Source of the DNA: Microvirga sp. ACRRW
GTDB taxonomy: Bacteria > Pseudomonadota > Alphaproteobacteria > Rhizobiales > Beijerinckiaceae
NCBI RefSeq assembly: GCF_022346925.1
Contig: NZ_JAKRNJ010000003.1
Span: 62,001-126,000, forward strand
Reading direction: 5' to 3'
Length of the DNA: 64,000 nucleotides
Shown here: one piece after another, positions 38,212-47,035 of the stretch
Position numbering within the stretch: the stretch's first letter is position 1
Layout of the letters: every line of letters begins with the position of its first letter
Notes under the pieces: generated by a model
Databases searched by the model: none
Told to the model about the DNA's origin: nothing
Seen by the model: the letters and a program-made list of their open reading frames with translations, nothing else
Program-made: the position numbers and the translations under genes

Positions 38212-39435
38212 TTAACCGTTATACCGGCTGAAGACGAGTGTGGCATTAGTGCCGCCGAAGCCGAACGAGTTCGAGAGAACCGTGTCGAGTTTCGCATTGT
38301 CGATGCGCTTGCGGACGATATTCATATCCGCGAATTCCGGATCGATCTCGTCGATATGGGCGCTCTCGCAGATGAAGCCGTTCTGCATCATCAGCAGCGA
38401 ATAGATCGCCTCCTGCACGCCCGTCGCGCCGAGCGAATGGCCGGTGAGCGACTTGGTGGCCGAGATCGGTGGGCACTTGTCGCCCGAGCCGAACACCGTG
38501 CGGATCGCCTCGATCTCCTTCTGGTCGCCCACGGGGGTCGAGGTGGCGTGCGGGTTGATGTAATCGACGGGGTTGTGCACGTCCTTCAGCGCCATGCGCA
38601 TGCAGCGGATCGCGCCTTCGCCCGACGGGGCCACCATGTCGTAGCCGTCCGAAGTCATGCCGTAGCCGACGAGCTCGCCATAGATCTTGGCGCCGCGCGC
38701 CTTGGCGTGCTCCAGCTCTTCGAGCACCAGCACGCCTGCGCCGCCCGCGATGACGAAGCCGTCGCGGTTCACGTCATAGGCGCGGGAGGCGCGGGAGGGC
38801 GTGTCGTTGTACTTGGTGGACATGGCGCCCATGGCGTCGAACAGGTTCGACAGGGACCAGTCCAGATCCTCGCAGCCGCCGGCGAACATCACGTCCTGCT
38901 TGCCGTACTGGATCATCTCGTAGGCATTGCCGACGCAGTGGTTGGACGTCGCGCAAGCGGACGAGATCGAATAGTTCACGCCCTTGATCTTGAACCAGGT
39001 CGCGAGCGTCGCGGAGGCGGTCGAGGACATGGCCTTGGGCACGGCAAACGGGCCAATGCGCTTGGGGCCCTTGTCGCGGGTGATGTCGGCGGCCTCGATG
39101 AGGGTGCGGGTGGAGGGACCGCCCGAGCCCATGATGATGCCGGTGCGCTCGTTGGAGATGTCGCTTTCCTCGAGGCCCGCATCGCGGATCGCCTGGTCCA
39201 TGGCCACATGGTTCCAGGCCGTGCCCTTGCCGTGGAAGCGCATGGCGCGGCGGTCGACGAGGGAGTCCACGTCGATCTGCGGCGTGCCATGCACCTGGCA
39301 GCGGAAGCCGTACTTCTCGTAGTCATCGGCCTTCACGATGCCGGACTTTGCTTCGCGCAAAGAGGCCAGCACCTCCTGCGTGTTGTTGCCGATGGACGAA
39401 ACGATGCCCATTCCGGTGACGACGACGCGCCTCAT
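38212..39435 (-). CDS. fabB: 3-oxoacyl-ACP synthase I
   Basis: 407 residues. Condensing enzyme needed for unsaturated fatty acids. Catalytic Cys in [12 protein letters not shown] (about 163), His in [13 protein letters not shown] and His in [11 protein letters not shown]. Starts [18 protein letters not shown]. FabB rather than FabF is supported by the fabA neighbour and the [11 protein letters not shown] segment. Confidence 0.95.
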   Translation of the reverse strand: MRRVVVTGMGIVSSIGNNTQEVLASLREAKSGIVKADDYEKYGFRCQVHGTPQIDVDSLVDRRAMRFHGKGTAWNHVAMDQAIRDAGLEESDISNERTGIIMGSGGPSTRTLIEAADITRDKGPKRIGPFAVPKAMSSTASATLATWFKIKGVNYSISSACATSNHCVGNAYEMIQYGKQDVMFAGGCEDLDWSLSNLFDAMGAMSTKYNDTPSRASRAYDVNRDGFVIAGGAGVLVLEELEHAKARGAKIYGELVGYGMTSDGYDMVAPSGEGAIRCMRMALKDVHNPVDYINPHATSTPVGDQKEIEAIRTVFGSGDKCPPISATKSLTGHSLGATGVQEAIYSLLMMQNGFICESAHIDEIDPEFADMNIVRKRIDNAKLDTVLSNSFGFGGTNATLVFSRYNG

Positions 39436-39554
39436 AGCCTACCTCTTCATAGGAACGTGGATGCCAGCCTTATATCCTCAACAGGTAAGGCCTGACCGGC
39501 TCATTCTCAACCGTGAGCCTGCGGGGATCGAGCTGTAATCGATCAAACTTGGAT

Positions 39555-39578
39555 GGCCCCGCCGCACGCGGCAGGGCC
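39555..39578 (-). other. GC-rich hairpin between fabA and fabB
   Basis: 11-bp arms (39568-39578 with 39555-39565, one G-U pair on the minus-strand RNA) with a 2-base spacer. There is no T-run. It could set the fabA:fabB mRNA ratio by blocking decay. Confidence 0.6.
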
Positions 39579-39653
39579 GGTTTTCCGAAAAGTCGATGGT
39601 TTGTCAACAGGATGCACGCACCGCTATTGACGTAAGGTGAGGTCTCGGAAGGC

Positions 39654-40175
39654 TCAGCCGCCCACCGGCGTTTCCGCCTGGAAAAGGCCGACGCGCATGT
39701 CCTTGGTCTCATAGATCCGGCGTCCGTCGGCCTCGAGCCAGCCATCGGCGATGCCGAGAACGAGCTTCGAGCGGAAGACGCGCTTGAAGTCCACGCCGTA
39801 GACCACCTTCTTCGTGGTGGGCAGCACCTGGTCGGCGAACTTCACCTCGCCGACGCCGAGCGCCCGGCCGCGGCCAGGCGAGCCGCCCCAGCCGAGGAAG
39901 AAGCCGGTCAGCTGCCAGAGGGCGTCCAGGCCCAGGCAGCCCGGCATCACCGGATCGCCCGCGAAATGGCAGGGGAAGAACCAGAGGTCCGGGCGGACGT
40001 CGAGCTCTGCGCGCACATGGCCCTTGCCGTATTCGCCGCCGTCCTCGCCGATGGAGGTGATGCGGTCGAACATCAGCATGGGAGGCAGCGGCAGCTGGGC
40101 ATTGCCGGGGCCGAACAATTCTCCGCGCCCGCAGGCAAGGAGCTCTTCGTAATTAAAGCTGGACTGGCGGGCCAT
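39654..40175 (-). CDS. fabA: 3-hydroxydecanoyl-ACP dehydratase/isomerase
   Basis: 173 residues from the ATG at 40175 ([20 protein letters not shown]); an ATG seven codons earlier (40196) is possible but lacks a spaced ribosome-binding site. Introduces the cis double bond at C10. Active-site His in [17 protein letters not shown], then [14 protein letters not shown]. First gene of fabA-fabB-(fabI), divergent from irr. Confidence 0.94.
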   Translation of the reverse strand: MARQSSFNYEELLACGRGELFGPGNAQLPLPPMLMFDRITSIGEDGGEYGKGHVRAELDVRPDLWFFPCHFAGDPVMPGCLGLDALWQLTGFFLGWGGSPGRGRALGVGEVKFADQVLPTTKKVVYGVDFKRVFRSKLVLGIADGWLEADGRRIYETKDMRVGLFQAETPVGG

Positions 40176-40354
40176 GCCGGGTGCCGATCCTTTCATCCTG
40201 GTCTTAAAGGGCAGCCTCAGGAGGTCCTTGAGGCCTTCGATGCGGCTCTGGTAGCACAGGCTTGGCCATCCATCAAAGGGACCCGGACACCGAGAAGTGA
40301 TTCTTTTAACGCCGGTTCTTAAGGATCATTCCTCAAGCGCGACCGCGGATCACC

Positions 40355-40383
40355 TTGCGGCGACCCCCTCGCTTTCCTATGAT
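40355..40383 (+). promoter_or_regulatory. putative irr promoter
   Basis: TTGCGG (40355-40360), 17 bases, TATGAT (40378-40383). The expected start is near 40390, about 35 bases before the irr ATG. Confidence 0.6.
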
Positions 40384-40423
40384 TGTAGTGTTAGAGAAGC
40401 GCTTGTTCCCGCAAACAGTTCCG

Positions 40424-40900
40424 ATGATGACCGATCCTTTGTCCGCCTACATCGAATCCACGACGGCTCCGGCTCACCGGAGGGGTTGCCCCTTGTCCGA
40501 ACTGCGCGACAAGCTTCGCCGCGTCGGACTGCGCCCCACCCGTCAGCGCGTTTCCCTGGGCTGGCTCCTGTTCGGCAAGGGCGACCGCCACATCACGGCG
40601 GAAATGCTCTTCGATGAGGCAAGCCGCGCCCGCGTGCCGGTGTCGCTGGCCACCGTCTACAACACCCTGCATCAGTTCACGGAAGCGGGCCTCCTGCGCC
40701 AGCTCGCCGTCGACGGTTCCAAAGCCTATTTCGACACCAACCCCACCGAGCACCACCATTTCTTCCTCGAATCCGAGGGTGAGCTCGTGGATATGCCCGA
40801 TACCGCCGCCGTGAGCGTGGCCGATCTTCCCGAACCTCCTGAAGGCATGGAAGTGGCCGGTGTCGAAGTGATCGTACGCCTGCGCCGCAAGTCGGCCTGA
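40424..40900 (+). CDS. irr: iron response regulator Irr (Fur family)
   Basis: 158 residues from the ATG at 40424; the next codon (40427) is also ATG. Winged HTH: GLRPTRQRVSLGWLLFGKGD, VSLATVYNTLHQFTEAGLLRQL. Carries EHHHFF, the histidine run that binds haem in rhizobial Irr, and a Cys-Pro pair (GCP, about residues 21-23) near the N-terminus resembling a haem regulatory motif. Irr represses haem synthesis and other iron-using genes when iron is scarce. Divergent from fabA, the conserved Hyphomicrobiales arrangement. Confidence 0.94.
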   Translation: MMTDPLSAYIESTTAPAHRRGCPLSELRDKLRRVGLRPTRQRVSLGWLLFGKGDRHITAEMLFDEASRARVPVSLATVYNTLHQFTEAGLLRQLAVDGSKAYFDTNPTEHHHFFLESEGELVDMPDTAAVSVADLPEPPEGMEVAGVEVIVRLRRKSA

Positions 40901-40962
40901 TAAAGTCGGCTTAACAAATCAGCAGAACGGGTTTCTAAGAGCGGCAGCCTGGAATTCACCGC

Positions 40963-41841
40963 ATGCCGCTCTCCCACAGCCTCGTCGCCGTTTTCGTCAC
41001 CATCATCTGGGGCTTGAGCTTCGTCGTCATCAAGCTCGGGGTCGGCGCCATGCCGCCGCTGCTGCTGGCGGCCCTGCGCTTTTTCTTCGCCGCCATTCCC
41101 GCGATCATCTTCATCCGCCGCCCCCAGACCTCCTGGGGCAACCTGCTGGCCTACGGGTTCTTTCTCGGGGTGGCGCAGTTCGGCCTGCTCTTTGCCGCCC
41201 TCGCCTTCGGCATGCCCGCGAGCCTCGCCTCCCTCGTCATGCAGGCGCAGGTGTTCTTCACGATCCTGTTCGCGGCCTTTCTCATGAACGAGCGGCCCGG
41301 CCTCCATCAGATCGTGGGCGGCCTCATCGGTGCCCTCGGCCTCGTCATCATCGCCGTGCCACGGCTTACCGGCAGCGGGGCCGGGCCTTTCCTCATGACG
41401 GTGGCGGCCGCCGCCTCATGGGGCGTGGCGAACATCGTCTCCAAGCGCGCGGGCCGGGTGGACATGCTGGGCTATATCGTCTGGGCGAGCATCATTGCGC
41501 CCCTGCCGCTGCTCGGCCTCTCGCTTCTTATCGACGGGCCGACACAGGTAGTTTCGGCGCTGACAAACATGAGCGTCGGCACGTGGTGGGCCGTAGCCTA
41601 TCTTGCCTATCCCACCACGATCTTCGCCTTTGGAATCTGGGCCTACCTGCTGTCCCGCCATCCGGCGGCGACGGTCACGCCCTTCGCCCTTCTCGTGCCC
41701 GTAGCGGGTATTCTCGGCTCGGCCCTGATCCTGGGCGAGGAGCTGCACCCCATCGAGGCGATCGGTGGCGCGGTCATCGTGATGGGGCTGGCGCTGAACG
41801 TGTTCGGAGGAAGGCTGCTGGGCCGCCGGAAAGTCGCTTAA
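40963..41841 (+). CDS. EamA-family (DMT) transporter
   Basis: 292 residues, ten hydrophobic segments in two EamA repeats (about 5-135 and 145-285). Opening SLVAVFVTIIWGLSFVVIK and LRFFFAAIPAIIFI are typical. Resembles RhaT/YdcZ-type amino-acid or metabolite exporters; the substrate is not predictable. Tail-to-tail with a 48-residue gene sharing the sequence TTAA. Confidence 0.9.
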   Translation: MPLSHSLVAVFVTIIWGLSFVVIKLGVGAMPPLLLAALRFFFAAIPAIIFIRRPQTSWGNLLAYGFFLGVAQFGLLFAALAFGMPASLASLVMQAQVFFTILFAAFLMNERPGLHQIVGGLIGALGLVIIAVPRLTGSGAGPFLMTVAAAASWGVANIVSKRAGRVDMLGYIVWASIIAPLPLLGLSLLIDGPTQVVSALTNMSVGTWWAVAYLAYPTTIFAFGIWAYLLSRHPAATVTPFALLVPVAGILGSALILGEELHPIEAIGGAVIVMGLALNVFGGRLLGRRKVA

Positions 41842-41984
41842 CGAATGAAGCCGAAGCCGACGAGCGCGTAGACGATCAGGAAGATCGCGACGAAGACGTT
41901 GAGGAAGCGCGGCGCGACGAGAGAAGCGATGCCGAGGATCAGGGCGAGGATCGGCAGGAGCTTGAAGCTCAGATTGATGGACAT
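41838..41984 (-). CDS. DUF3096-like 48-residue membrane protein
   Basis: Reads MSINLSFKLLPILALILGIA to ...LVGFGFIR. Two hydrophobic helices (about 9-24 and 28-45) separated by PRFLN, the DUF3096 pattern. Stop codon TAA at 41838-41840 overlaps the stop of the convergent EamA gene (41839-41841). Function of the family unknown. Confidence 0.82.
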   Translation of the reverse strand: MSINLSFKLLPILALILGIASLVAPRFLNVFVAIFLIVYALVGFGFIR

Positions 41985-42076
41985 GAATCAGGTTCCGTAA
42001 ACGAAGAACGATACCCCGTTACCTATCCGATTATTTCTTGATAAATCGGAAAGGCTCTTCGGGAGATCGGTCCGGT

Positions 42077-42610
42077 CTACTCGATCTGCTCGTTGGGATA
42101 GACGCCCCAGAGCTTTTCCTGCTGCACATAGCCGTCGAGATCGCGGGCGCGCTCCATCCCGATCATGACTCGGCACCATTTGCCGTCGCAGGCGCGCACA
42201 TTGGCGATCACGCCCGGCTGCATCTGGGCGATGATTCCGGCCTTGGCATCGGCACGGTCTAGCAGGCTGATCGGCGGCTCGCCGCTCTTGGCCCAGGGCA
42301 TCACGAGGGCCGTGCGCCGCCCGGAGAGGAGGGAGTGCAGCACCCAGCCTTCCGTGCCTTCCGAATCGCGGATACGCCGCCAGGTTTCGTATTCGGCGAT
42401 GATTTCGACGGGCAGGCCCGCGCGCTGGAACACCCAGGCCGTCCGGTGATCCTTGGAAGGGCCTTCGCGCAGGTTCACGCGGTCGGTCTTGAGGCTGACA
42501 TAGCGGGGAACGGGCAGGCCGGTGCCGAGACGTCCGCCCGGAGGCTGCTGCGCCAGGGCCGGCACTGCACTAACCATGAAGGCGGCAATGGCGACAACGA
42601 TCTTGCGCAT
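42077..42610 (-). CDS. secreted SH3-domain protein
   Basis: 177 residues. Signal peptide (1-about 20, cleavage after ALA). First bacterial SH3 domain (about 40-95: VSLKTDRVNLREGPSKDHRT, then SEGTEGWVLHSLLSGRR), and a second SH3-like half (about 108-170: KAGIIAQMQPGVIANVRACD). Such proteins bind peptidoglycan or act as envelope adaptors. Divergent from the hydroxyacid dehydrogenase gene. Confidence 0.9.
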   Translation of the reverse strand: MRKIVVAIAAFMVSAVPALAQQPPGGRLGTGLPVPRYVSLKTDRVNLREGPSKDHRTAWVFQRAGLPVEIIAEYETWRRIRDSEGTEGWVLHSLLSGRRTALVMPWAKSGEPPISLLDRADAKAGIIAQMQPGVIANVRACDGKWCRVMIGMERARDLDGYVQQEKLWGVYPNEQIE

Positions 42611-42773
42611 GGAACCCCTCTCGGCGACTTTGTGTCTGCTTAAAGCCTCTGATACAGAAGCTTGGCCTCAGCCGCCACGCGGCGGCTCGTCGCCATTAGT
42701 TGCCAAAACAGGGTTAAGGGAGCGTGAAAACCTTCCGAAATCCAGCGGTTCATGCGGGGGATCGTTCAAGCCG

Positions 42774-43766
42774 ATGAAAAAGAGACCTGCCGTCGTCGTC
42801 ACCCGCCGCCTTCCCGATGTCGTTGAGACGCGCCTGCGCGAATTGTTCGACACGCGTCTCAACCTGGAGGACAAGCCGCTCTCCCGCGAAGAGCTGATCG
42901 AGGCGGTCCGCCATGCGGATGTGCTTGTGCCCACCATCACGGACGAGATCGATTCAGGCCTCCTGGAGCAGGCGGGTCCCAACCTTAAGCTCATCGCGAA
43001 TTTCGGCAACGGCGTCGACAATATCGACGTGGCGGCGGCAGTAGCCAAGGGCATCACCGTCACCAACACGCCGGGCGTGCTGACCGAGGATACGGCGGAC
43101 ATGACCATGGCGCTCATCCTCGCCGTCGCCCGCCGCATTCCGGAAGGCGCGCGGGTGATCCCCGATGGGGATTGGGCCGGCTGGTCGCCCACCTGGATGC
43201 TGGGACGGCGCATCACCGGCAAAAGGCTCGGCATCGTCGGCATGGGCCGCATCGGCCAGGCGCTCGCGCGCCGCGCCCGGGCCTTCGGCCTGTCGATCCA
43301 CTACCACAACCGCCGCCACGTTCCGCCGAAGATCGAGGCGGAACTCGAGGCGACCTATTGGGAATCCCTCGACCAGATGCTGGCGCGCATGGACATCGTG
43401 TCCGTCAACTGCCCGCACACGCCCGCCACCTATCACCTGCTCTCGGCGCGCCGTCTCAAGCTCATGAGGCCCGACGCCATTCTCGTGAACACGGCGCGCG
43501 GCGAGATCATCGACGAGGGCGCGCTCACCAAGCTCATCGAATCCGGCGCCATCGCGGGCGCGGGCCTCGACGTGTTCGAGGAGGAGCCTGCCGTCAATCC
43601 GCGCCTCGTGCGCCTCGCGAAGCAGGGCAGGGTGGTGCTTTTGCCCCATATGGGCTCGGCCACTCACGAAGGCCGCGTCGCCATGGGTGAAAAGGTGATC
43701 GTCAACATCAAGGCCTTCATCGACGGTCACAAGCCGCCGGATCGCGTGCTGCCGAGCATGCTGTGA
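42774..43766 (+). CDS. D-2-hydroxyacid dehydrogenase, glyoxylate/hydroxypyruvate reductase-like
   Basis: 330 residues from the ATG at 42774. NAD(P)-binding GIVGMGRIGQALARRARAFG (about 151-170); catalytic Arg in NTARGEIIDEGAL, Glu in GLDVFEEEP, His in LLPHMGSATHEG. The family is FDH/GyaR; the sequence fits glyoxylate reductase, with some uncertainty over the preferred substrate. Followed by a 16-bp dyad. Confidence 0.9.
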   Translation: MKKRPAVVVTRRLPDVVETRLRELFDTRLNLEDKPLSREELIEAVRHADVLVPTITDEIDSGLLEQAGPNLKLIANFGNGVDNIDVAAAVAKGITVTNTPGVLTEDTADMTMALILAVARRIPEGARVIPDGDWAGWSPTWMLGRRITGKRLGIVGMGRIGQALARRARAFGLSIHYHNRRHVPPKIEAELEATYWESLDQMLARMDIVSVNCPHTPATYHLLSARRLKLMRPDAILVNTARGEIIDEGALTKLIESGAIAGAGLDVFEEEPAVNPRLVRLAKQGRVVLLPHMGSATHEGRVAMGEKVIVNIKAFIDGHKPPDRVLPSML

Positions 43767-43772
43767 CGGAAA

Positions 43773-43788
43773 GCGCATGACCATGCGC
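43773..43788. other. inverted repeat after the dehydrogenase gene
   Basis: GCGCATG-AC-CATGCGC, 6 bases past the stop codon. With only two bases between the arms it cannot fold tightly as RNA, so it could be a protein site upstream of the Crp-family gene (140 bases away). A second small dyad, CATAT-AAC-ATATG, lies at about 43854-43866. Confidence 0.4.
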
Positions 43789-43928
43789 AACAGCGGCCTA
43801 TGTCCCTCGGGCAACACCCTTTCAGATCAGGGCTGAAGGGGAGAACCCCCGATCATATAACATATGTGAGTGCGGGCTTGTGCCCGGAACCGCCAGAAGG
43901 GTTTTTCGTTTCTCGATGAAAAGCCTTC

Positions 43929-44648
43929 ATGCCGAATTCCCTCGTTCTCAAACTCGAACAGCGCGACACCCTCTCGGACGCCGAGAAGCGTGTGCTCGAA
44001 AGCGCGATTGCGCGCATTCGCGTCGTCGAGGCCGATGAGGATATCGTGCACGAAGGCGAGCGTCCCTCCGAGAGCAGCCTGCTGCTCGACGGATACGCCG
44101 CGCGCTACAAGATCTTCTCCAATGGCCGGCGGCAGATCACGTCGATTCACGTGCCGGGCGATTTCGTCGATCTTCACAGCTTCCTCCTGAAAACCATGGA
44201 CCATGGCGTCCTGGCGCTCACGCCGTGCCGCGTCGCCGTGGTGCCTCATGCTGCGCTGGAAAAGATCACCGACGAGCATCCGCATCTCACGCGTCTTTTG
44301 TGGCTCAACACCCTGGTCGACGGCGCGATTCACCGTGAATGGCTCACCACCATGGGCCGCCTGTCGGCGACGGCGCAGATGGCGCATTTCATCTGCGAAC
44401 TTTTCCTGCGCTTGAAAACCGTCGGACGCACGGACGGCAACACGATTCAACTTCCGCTCACGCAGGCGGAACTCGGCGACACGCTCGGGCTTTCTACGGT
44501 GCATGTGAACCGCGTGCTGCAGGAACTGCGCAAGGAAGGTCTCATCCGCTGGCAGGGCGATGCTCTCACCATTCTCGACTGGGAGCGTCTGGAAACCGTG
44601 GGTGAGTTCACGCCGACCTATCTCAATCTCCAGCGCGAAACGCGATAG
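43929..44648 (+). CDS. Crp/Fnr-family transcriptional regulator
   Basis: 239 residues. Cyclic-nucleotide-binding-like domain (about 15-130) and winged HTH (about 150-225: PLTQAELGDTLGLSTVHVNRVLQELRK, split by the family pattern). N-terminal Fe-S cysteines of FNR are absent, so oxygen sensing through a cluster is not expected. The effector is unknown. Confidence 0.92.
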   Translation: MPNSLVLKLEQRDTLSDAEKRVLESAIARIRVVEADEDIVHEGERPSESSLLLDGYAARYKIFSNGRRQITSIHVPGDFVDLHSFLLKTMDHGVLALTPCRVAVVPHAALEKITDEHPHLTRLLWLNTLVDGAIHREWLTTMGRLSATAQMAHFICELFLRLKTVGRTDGNTIQLPLTQAELGDTLGLSTVHVNRVLQELRKEGLIRWQGDALTILDWERLETVGEFTPTYLNLQRETR

Positions 44649-44942
44649 ATGCCGGGACACTTCATGCCGAATATCAGCCTGCAGCCCGTGTCCGTTCTGA
44701 GCGACGGAGGCCCCCACGAAGGGCGGCTGGTCTTTTCCGGTGCCGATCTCGTCGCCGTCCTCGCCAAGGTCACGGCGGCGGAGACCGCGGGCGGGCAAGG
44801 CGGAAACGGCGGCTGGTTCCTGGAGGCAGGTTTCGGACCTTGCAGCATCCTCATGACGACAAGGCCACGCGTCTTTCCAACGCTCGACGAGGCCATTACC
44901 TGGGTGCGCGAGCGGCTTGAAACGGGCCTGCCTTCAGCCTGA
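44649..44942 (+). CDS. hypothetical protein
   Basis: 97 residues; its ATG follows directly on the Crp-family stop, and another ATG is five codons in (44664). Contains a Gly-rich turn (AGGQGGNGGWFLE) and a C-terminal amphipathic helix (FPTLDEAITWVRERL). No family recognised. It probably forms an operon with the regulator. Confidence 0.7.
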   Translation: MPGHFMPNISLQPVSVLSDGGPHEGRLVFSGADLVAVLAKVTAAETAGGQGGNGGWFLEAGFGPCSILMTTRPRVFPTLDEAITWVRERLETGLPSA

Positions 44943-46202
44943 AGCCTTGAGCTTTGTGGCGATCTCGCTTGCCGCGCGCTCGCCTTCTTCCCACGCGCCG
45001 CCCGCCGTGCCCCATTGCGCGCGCGACAAAGCCTCGCCCGCAAACCAGATGCGTTCGCCAATGGGCGCCTTCAACACATCGCGAATGGCGGCGAGTCCCG
45101 GCGGAACGACAGCCCATGAGGCGCGCGACCAGGGATCGTTGCGCCACGCGGTTGCGTGCATGACGCTCACATGGTGCAACGCCCTATGCCCGAAATGCTC
45201 CGCCAGAATCTCCCGCGCGAAGCGTGCGGGCGCGTAAGCATCGCGCCGGTCGAAATGCGCGGCATGGGGTTGATCGAGTTCGAAGAAATGGAAGGGCGTG
45301 TTGTCGATGCGCGTGAGAAGGCCCGGCGGCGAGCGGCGCGTGCCGACTAGCGTCGCCAGCCGGTCGGGGCCTCTGAACGGCGCGTCGGGCCAATGCAGGA
45401 TCACGTGCTCGTAGACGCCTTGCGTGAAGCCGTGGATCGCCTGCTGCACCTCGTTCGGCAAAGCGGGCGCAAAACGGATCGCATCCTGCTGCAGCACCGC
45501 CATGGGTGTGGTGACGATGACGGCTTTCGCGCGAAGCGTGCCCTCGGTGCTTTCGATCCGCACACCTTGTTCCGACCAGTCGATGGCATGAACGGCGGTG
45601 CTCAAGCGGATCGGCAGGTCCTTTCCAAGCCGCGCCACATAGCCTCCGAGGCCGCCCGCGATGAACAGGTTGTCGGCATATTCCATGCTCGGAAAATCGT
45701 GCAGGCTCACCTCGTCGAGGGGCCTGCCGGAGACAAGGCCGTGGATCTCCGCGACGCGTTTGCCCAGCGGCCCCATGCCCGCAGGCAGGACTTTCGCGGC
45801 GGCCTGATCGTCTCTGGCCTTGGCGGCCTGCGTCATCGCCCGGTCGGCCATGTCGAAGGCCCGGTCGAGGGCCGCGCGCTGGGCGTTCCGTCCTGGCTTG
45901 CCGCGCACGTGAAAGTGCCCCTTGGTTGGCGCACGCCGCAGAGGCTCGCCCCGTTCGAAACCGAGCTTCACGAGTGGGTTGATGGGGCCCGCATGAAGCC
46001 AATGGGCTCCCAGATCCACCGGGTGCCCCTTGAAGGAGCGCGTGACGGTGCGCCCTCCGATCCGATCCCGCGCTTCCAGCACCATGACTGACAGGCCCGA
46101 GGCGAGGAGCTTTCTCGCCGCTCCGATGCCGGCGCTCCCCGCGCCGACGATCACCACATCCGGCTCCTGGGGGGTGCTCATCGACTGGTTTTCCATCGGC
46201 AT
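44934..46202 (-). CDS. FAD-dependent amine oxidase
   Basis: 422 residues. Rossmann dinucleotide motif VVIVGAGSAGIGAARKLLASG (about 15-35, then VMVLEARDRIGGRTVT) and C-terminal FAD-binding APIGERIWFAGEALS. Monoamine/polyamine oxidase superfamily. The start at 46202 has GAGGGG 9 bases upstream; ATG at 46181 is also possible. Overlaps the 97-residue gene tail-to-tail by 9 bases. The substrate is unknown. Confidence 0.9.
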   Translation of the reverse strand: MPMENQSMSTPQEPDVVIVGAGSAGIGAARKLLASGLSVMVLEARDRIGGRTVTRSFKGHPVDLGAHWLHAGPINPLVKLGFERGEPLRRAPTKGHFHVRGKPGRNAQRAALDRAFDMADRAMTQAAKARDDQAAAKVLPAGMGPLGKRVAEIHGLVSGRPLDEVSLHDFPSMEYADNLFIAGGLGGYVARLGKDLPIRLSTAVHAIDWSEQGVRIESTEGTLRAKAVIVTTPMAVLQQDAIRFAPALPNEVQQAIHGFTQGVYEHVILHWPDAPFRGPDRLATLVGTRRSPPGLLTRIDNTPFHFFELDQPHAAHFDRRDAYAPARFAREILAEHFGHRALHHVSVMHATAWRNDPWSRASWAVVPPGLAAIRDVLKAPIGERIWFAGEALSRAQWGTAGGAWEEGERAASEIATKLKASG

Positions 46203-46297
46203 GGTTTTTTGCCCCTCGCGTTCGGACAGATGCGTTCATAAGTAAAGGCCACGCCTGTCCCTGACGAGGCGGCTTGGTAAGAAAGACGATTCGAGAC

Positions 46298-47035
46298 ATG
46301 CTGATCCAGACAATCATCGCCGCCGCCCGCGATGTTTTCTCCCCGGCGCTCCGGCGCATTCTCTGGAAATCCATCGGTTTGACCGTGGCGCTTTTGGTGC
46401 TGGTCTGGTTCGGTCTCACGCGTCTTCTCGGTCTCTTCCTCACCGATCATCATCTGAGCGAGAGCTATCCGATCCTCGATACTTTCGCGTTTTTCCTCGC
46501 AGGCTTCGGCCTCTTCATCGCGCTCGCTTATCTCCTGCCAGCGATCTCGGCCGTTGTGGCAGGCTATTTTCTTGACGATGTTGCCGAGGTGGTGGAGCGC
46601 AACAGCTATCCCGCCGATGTGCCAGGCCAGCCTCTGCCTTTCGGCAGGGCGATCTTCTACGGCCTGCGCTTTGGCGCGCTGTCGCTTGCGGTGAACGTGC
46701 TCGCTTTGCTGCTGCTGTTCGTGCCGTTCGTCAATATCGGCGTGTTCTTCGCGGCCAACGCCTATCTGCTGAGCCGTGAATATTTCGAGCTGGCGGCGGG
46801 CCGCTTCTGGGCGCCCGAAGACGTGAAACGCCTGCGGTATGAACACCGGGGAACGGTGCTCGCCGCAGGCGCGGTGTTGGCCGCTCTCGTTCTCGTGCCG
46901 GTTCTGAACCTCATCACCCCGATCTTCGGCGCGGCGATGATGGTTCACCTGCACAAGGCGTTAATGGCTCGACGACTGGCCGACGGCCGGGCCGGAAGCC
47001 CGCTCCGGGTGGAAGTCGGACGCGGCGCCCCCTGA
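46298..47035 (+). CDS. CysZ/EI24-like membrane protein
   Basis: 245 residues from the ATG at 46298; a TTG at 46274 would add eight residues. Four to five hydrophobic segments (about 25-48, 65-92, 130-165, 195-228 in the shorter form). The LPAISAVVAGYFLDDVAEVVE block is typical of the EI24/CysZ family, which in E. coli moves sulfate; sulfate transport is not proved here. Its last 75 bases overlap the convergent gene. Confidence 0.85.
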   Translation: MLIQTIIAAARDVFSPALRRILWKSIGLTVALLVLVWFGLTRLLGLFLTDHHLSESYPILDTFAFFLAGFGLFIALAYLLPAISAVVAGYFLDDVAEVVERNSYPADVPGQPLPFGRAIFYGLRFGALSLAVNVLALLLLFVPFVNIGVFFAANAYLLSREYFELAAGRFWAPEDVKRLRYEHRGTVLAAGAVLAALVLVPVLNLITPIFGAAMMVHLHKALMARRLADGRAGSPLRVEVGRGAP

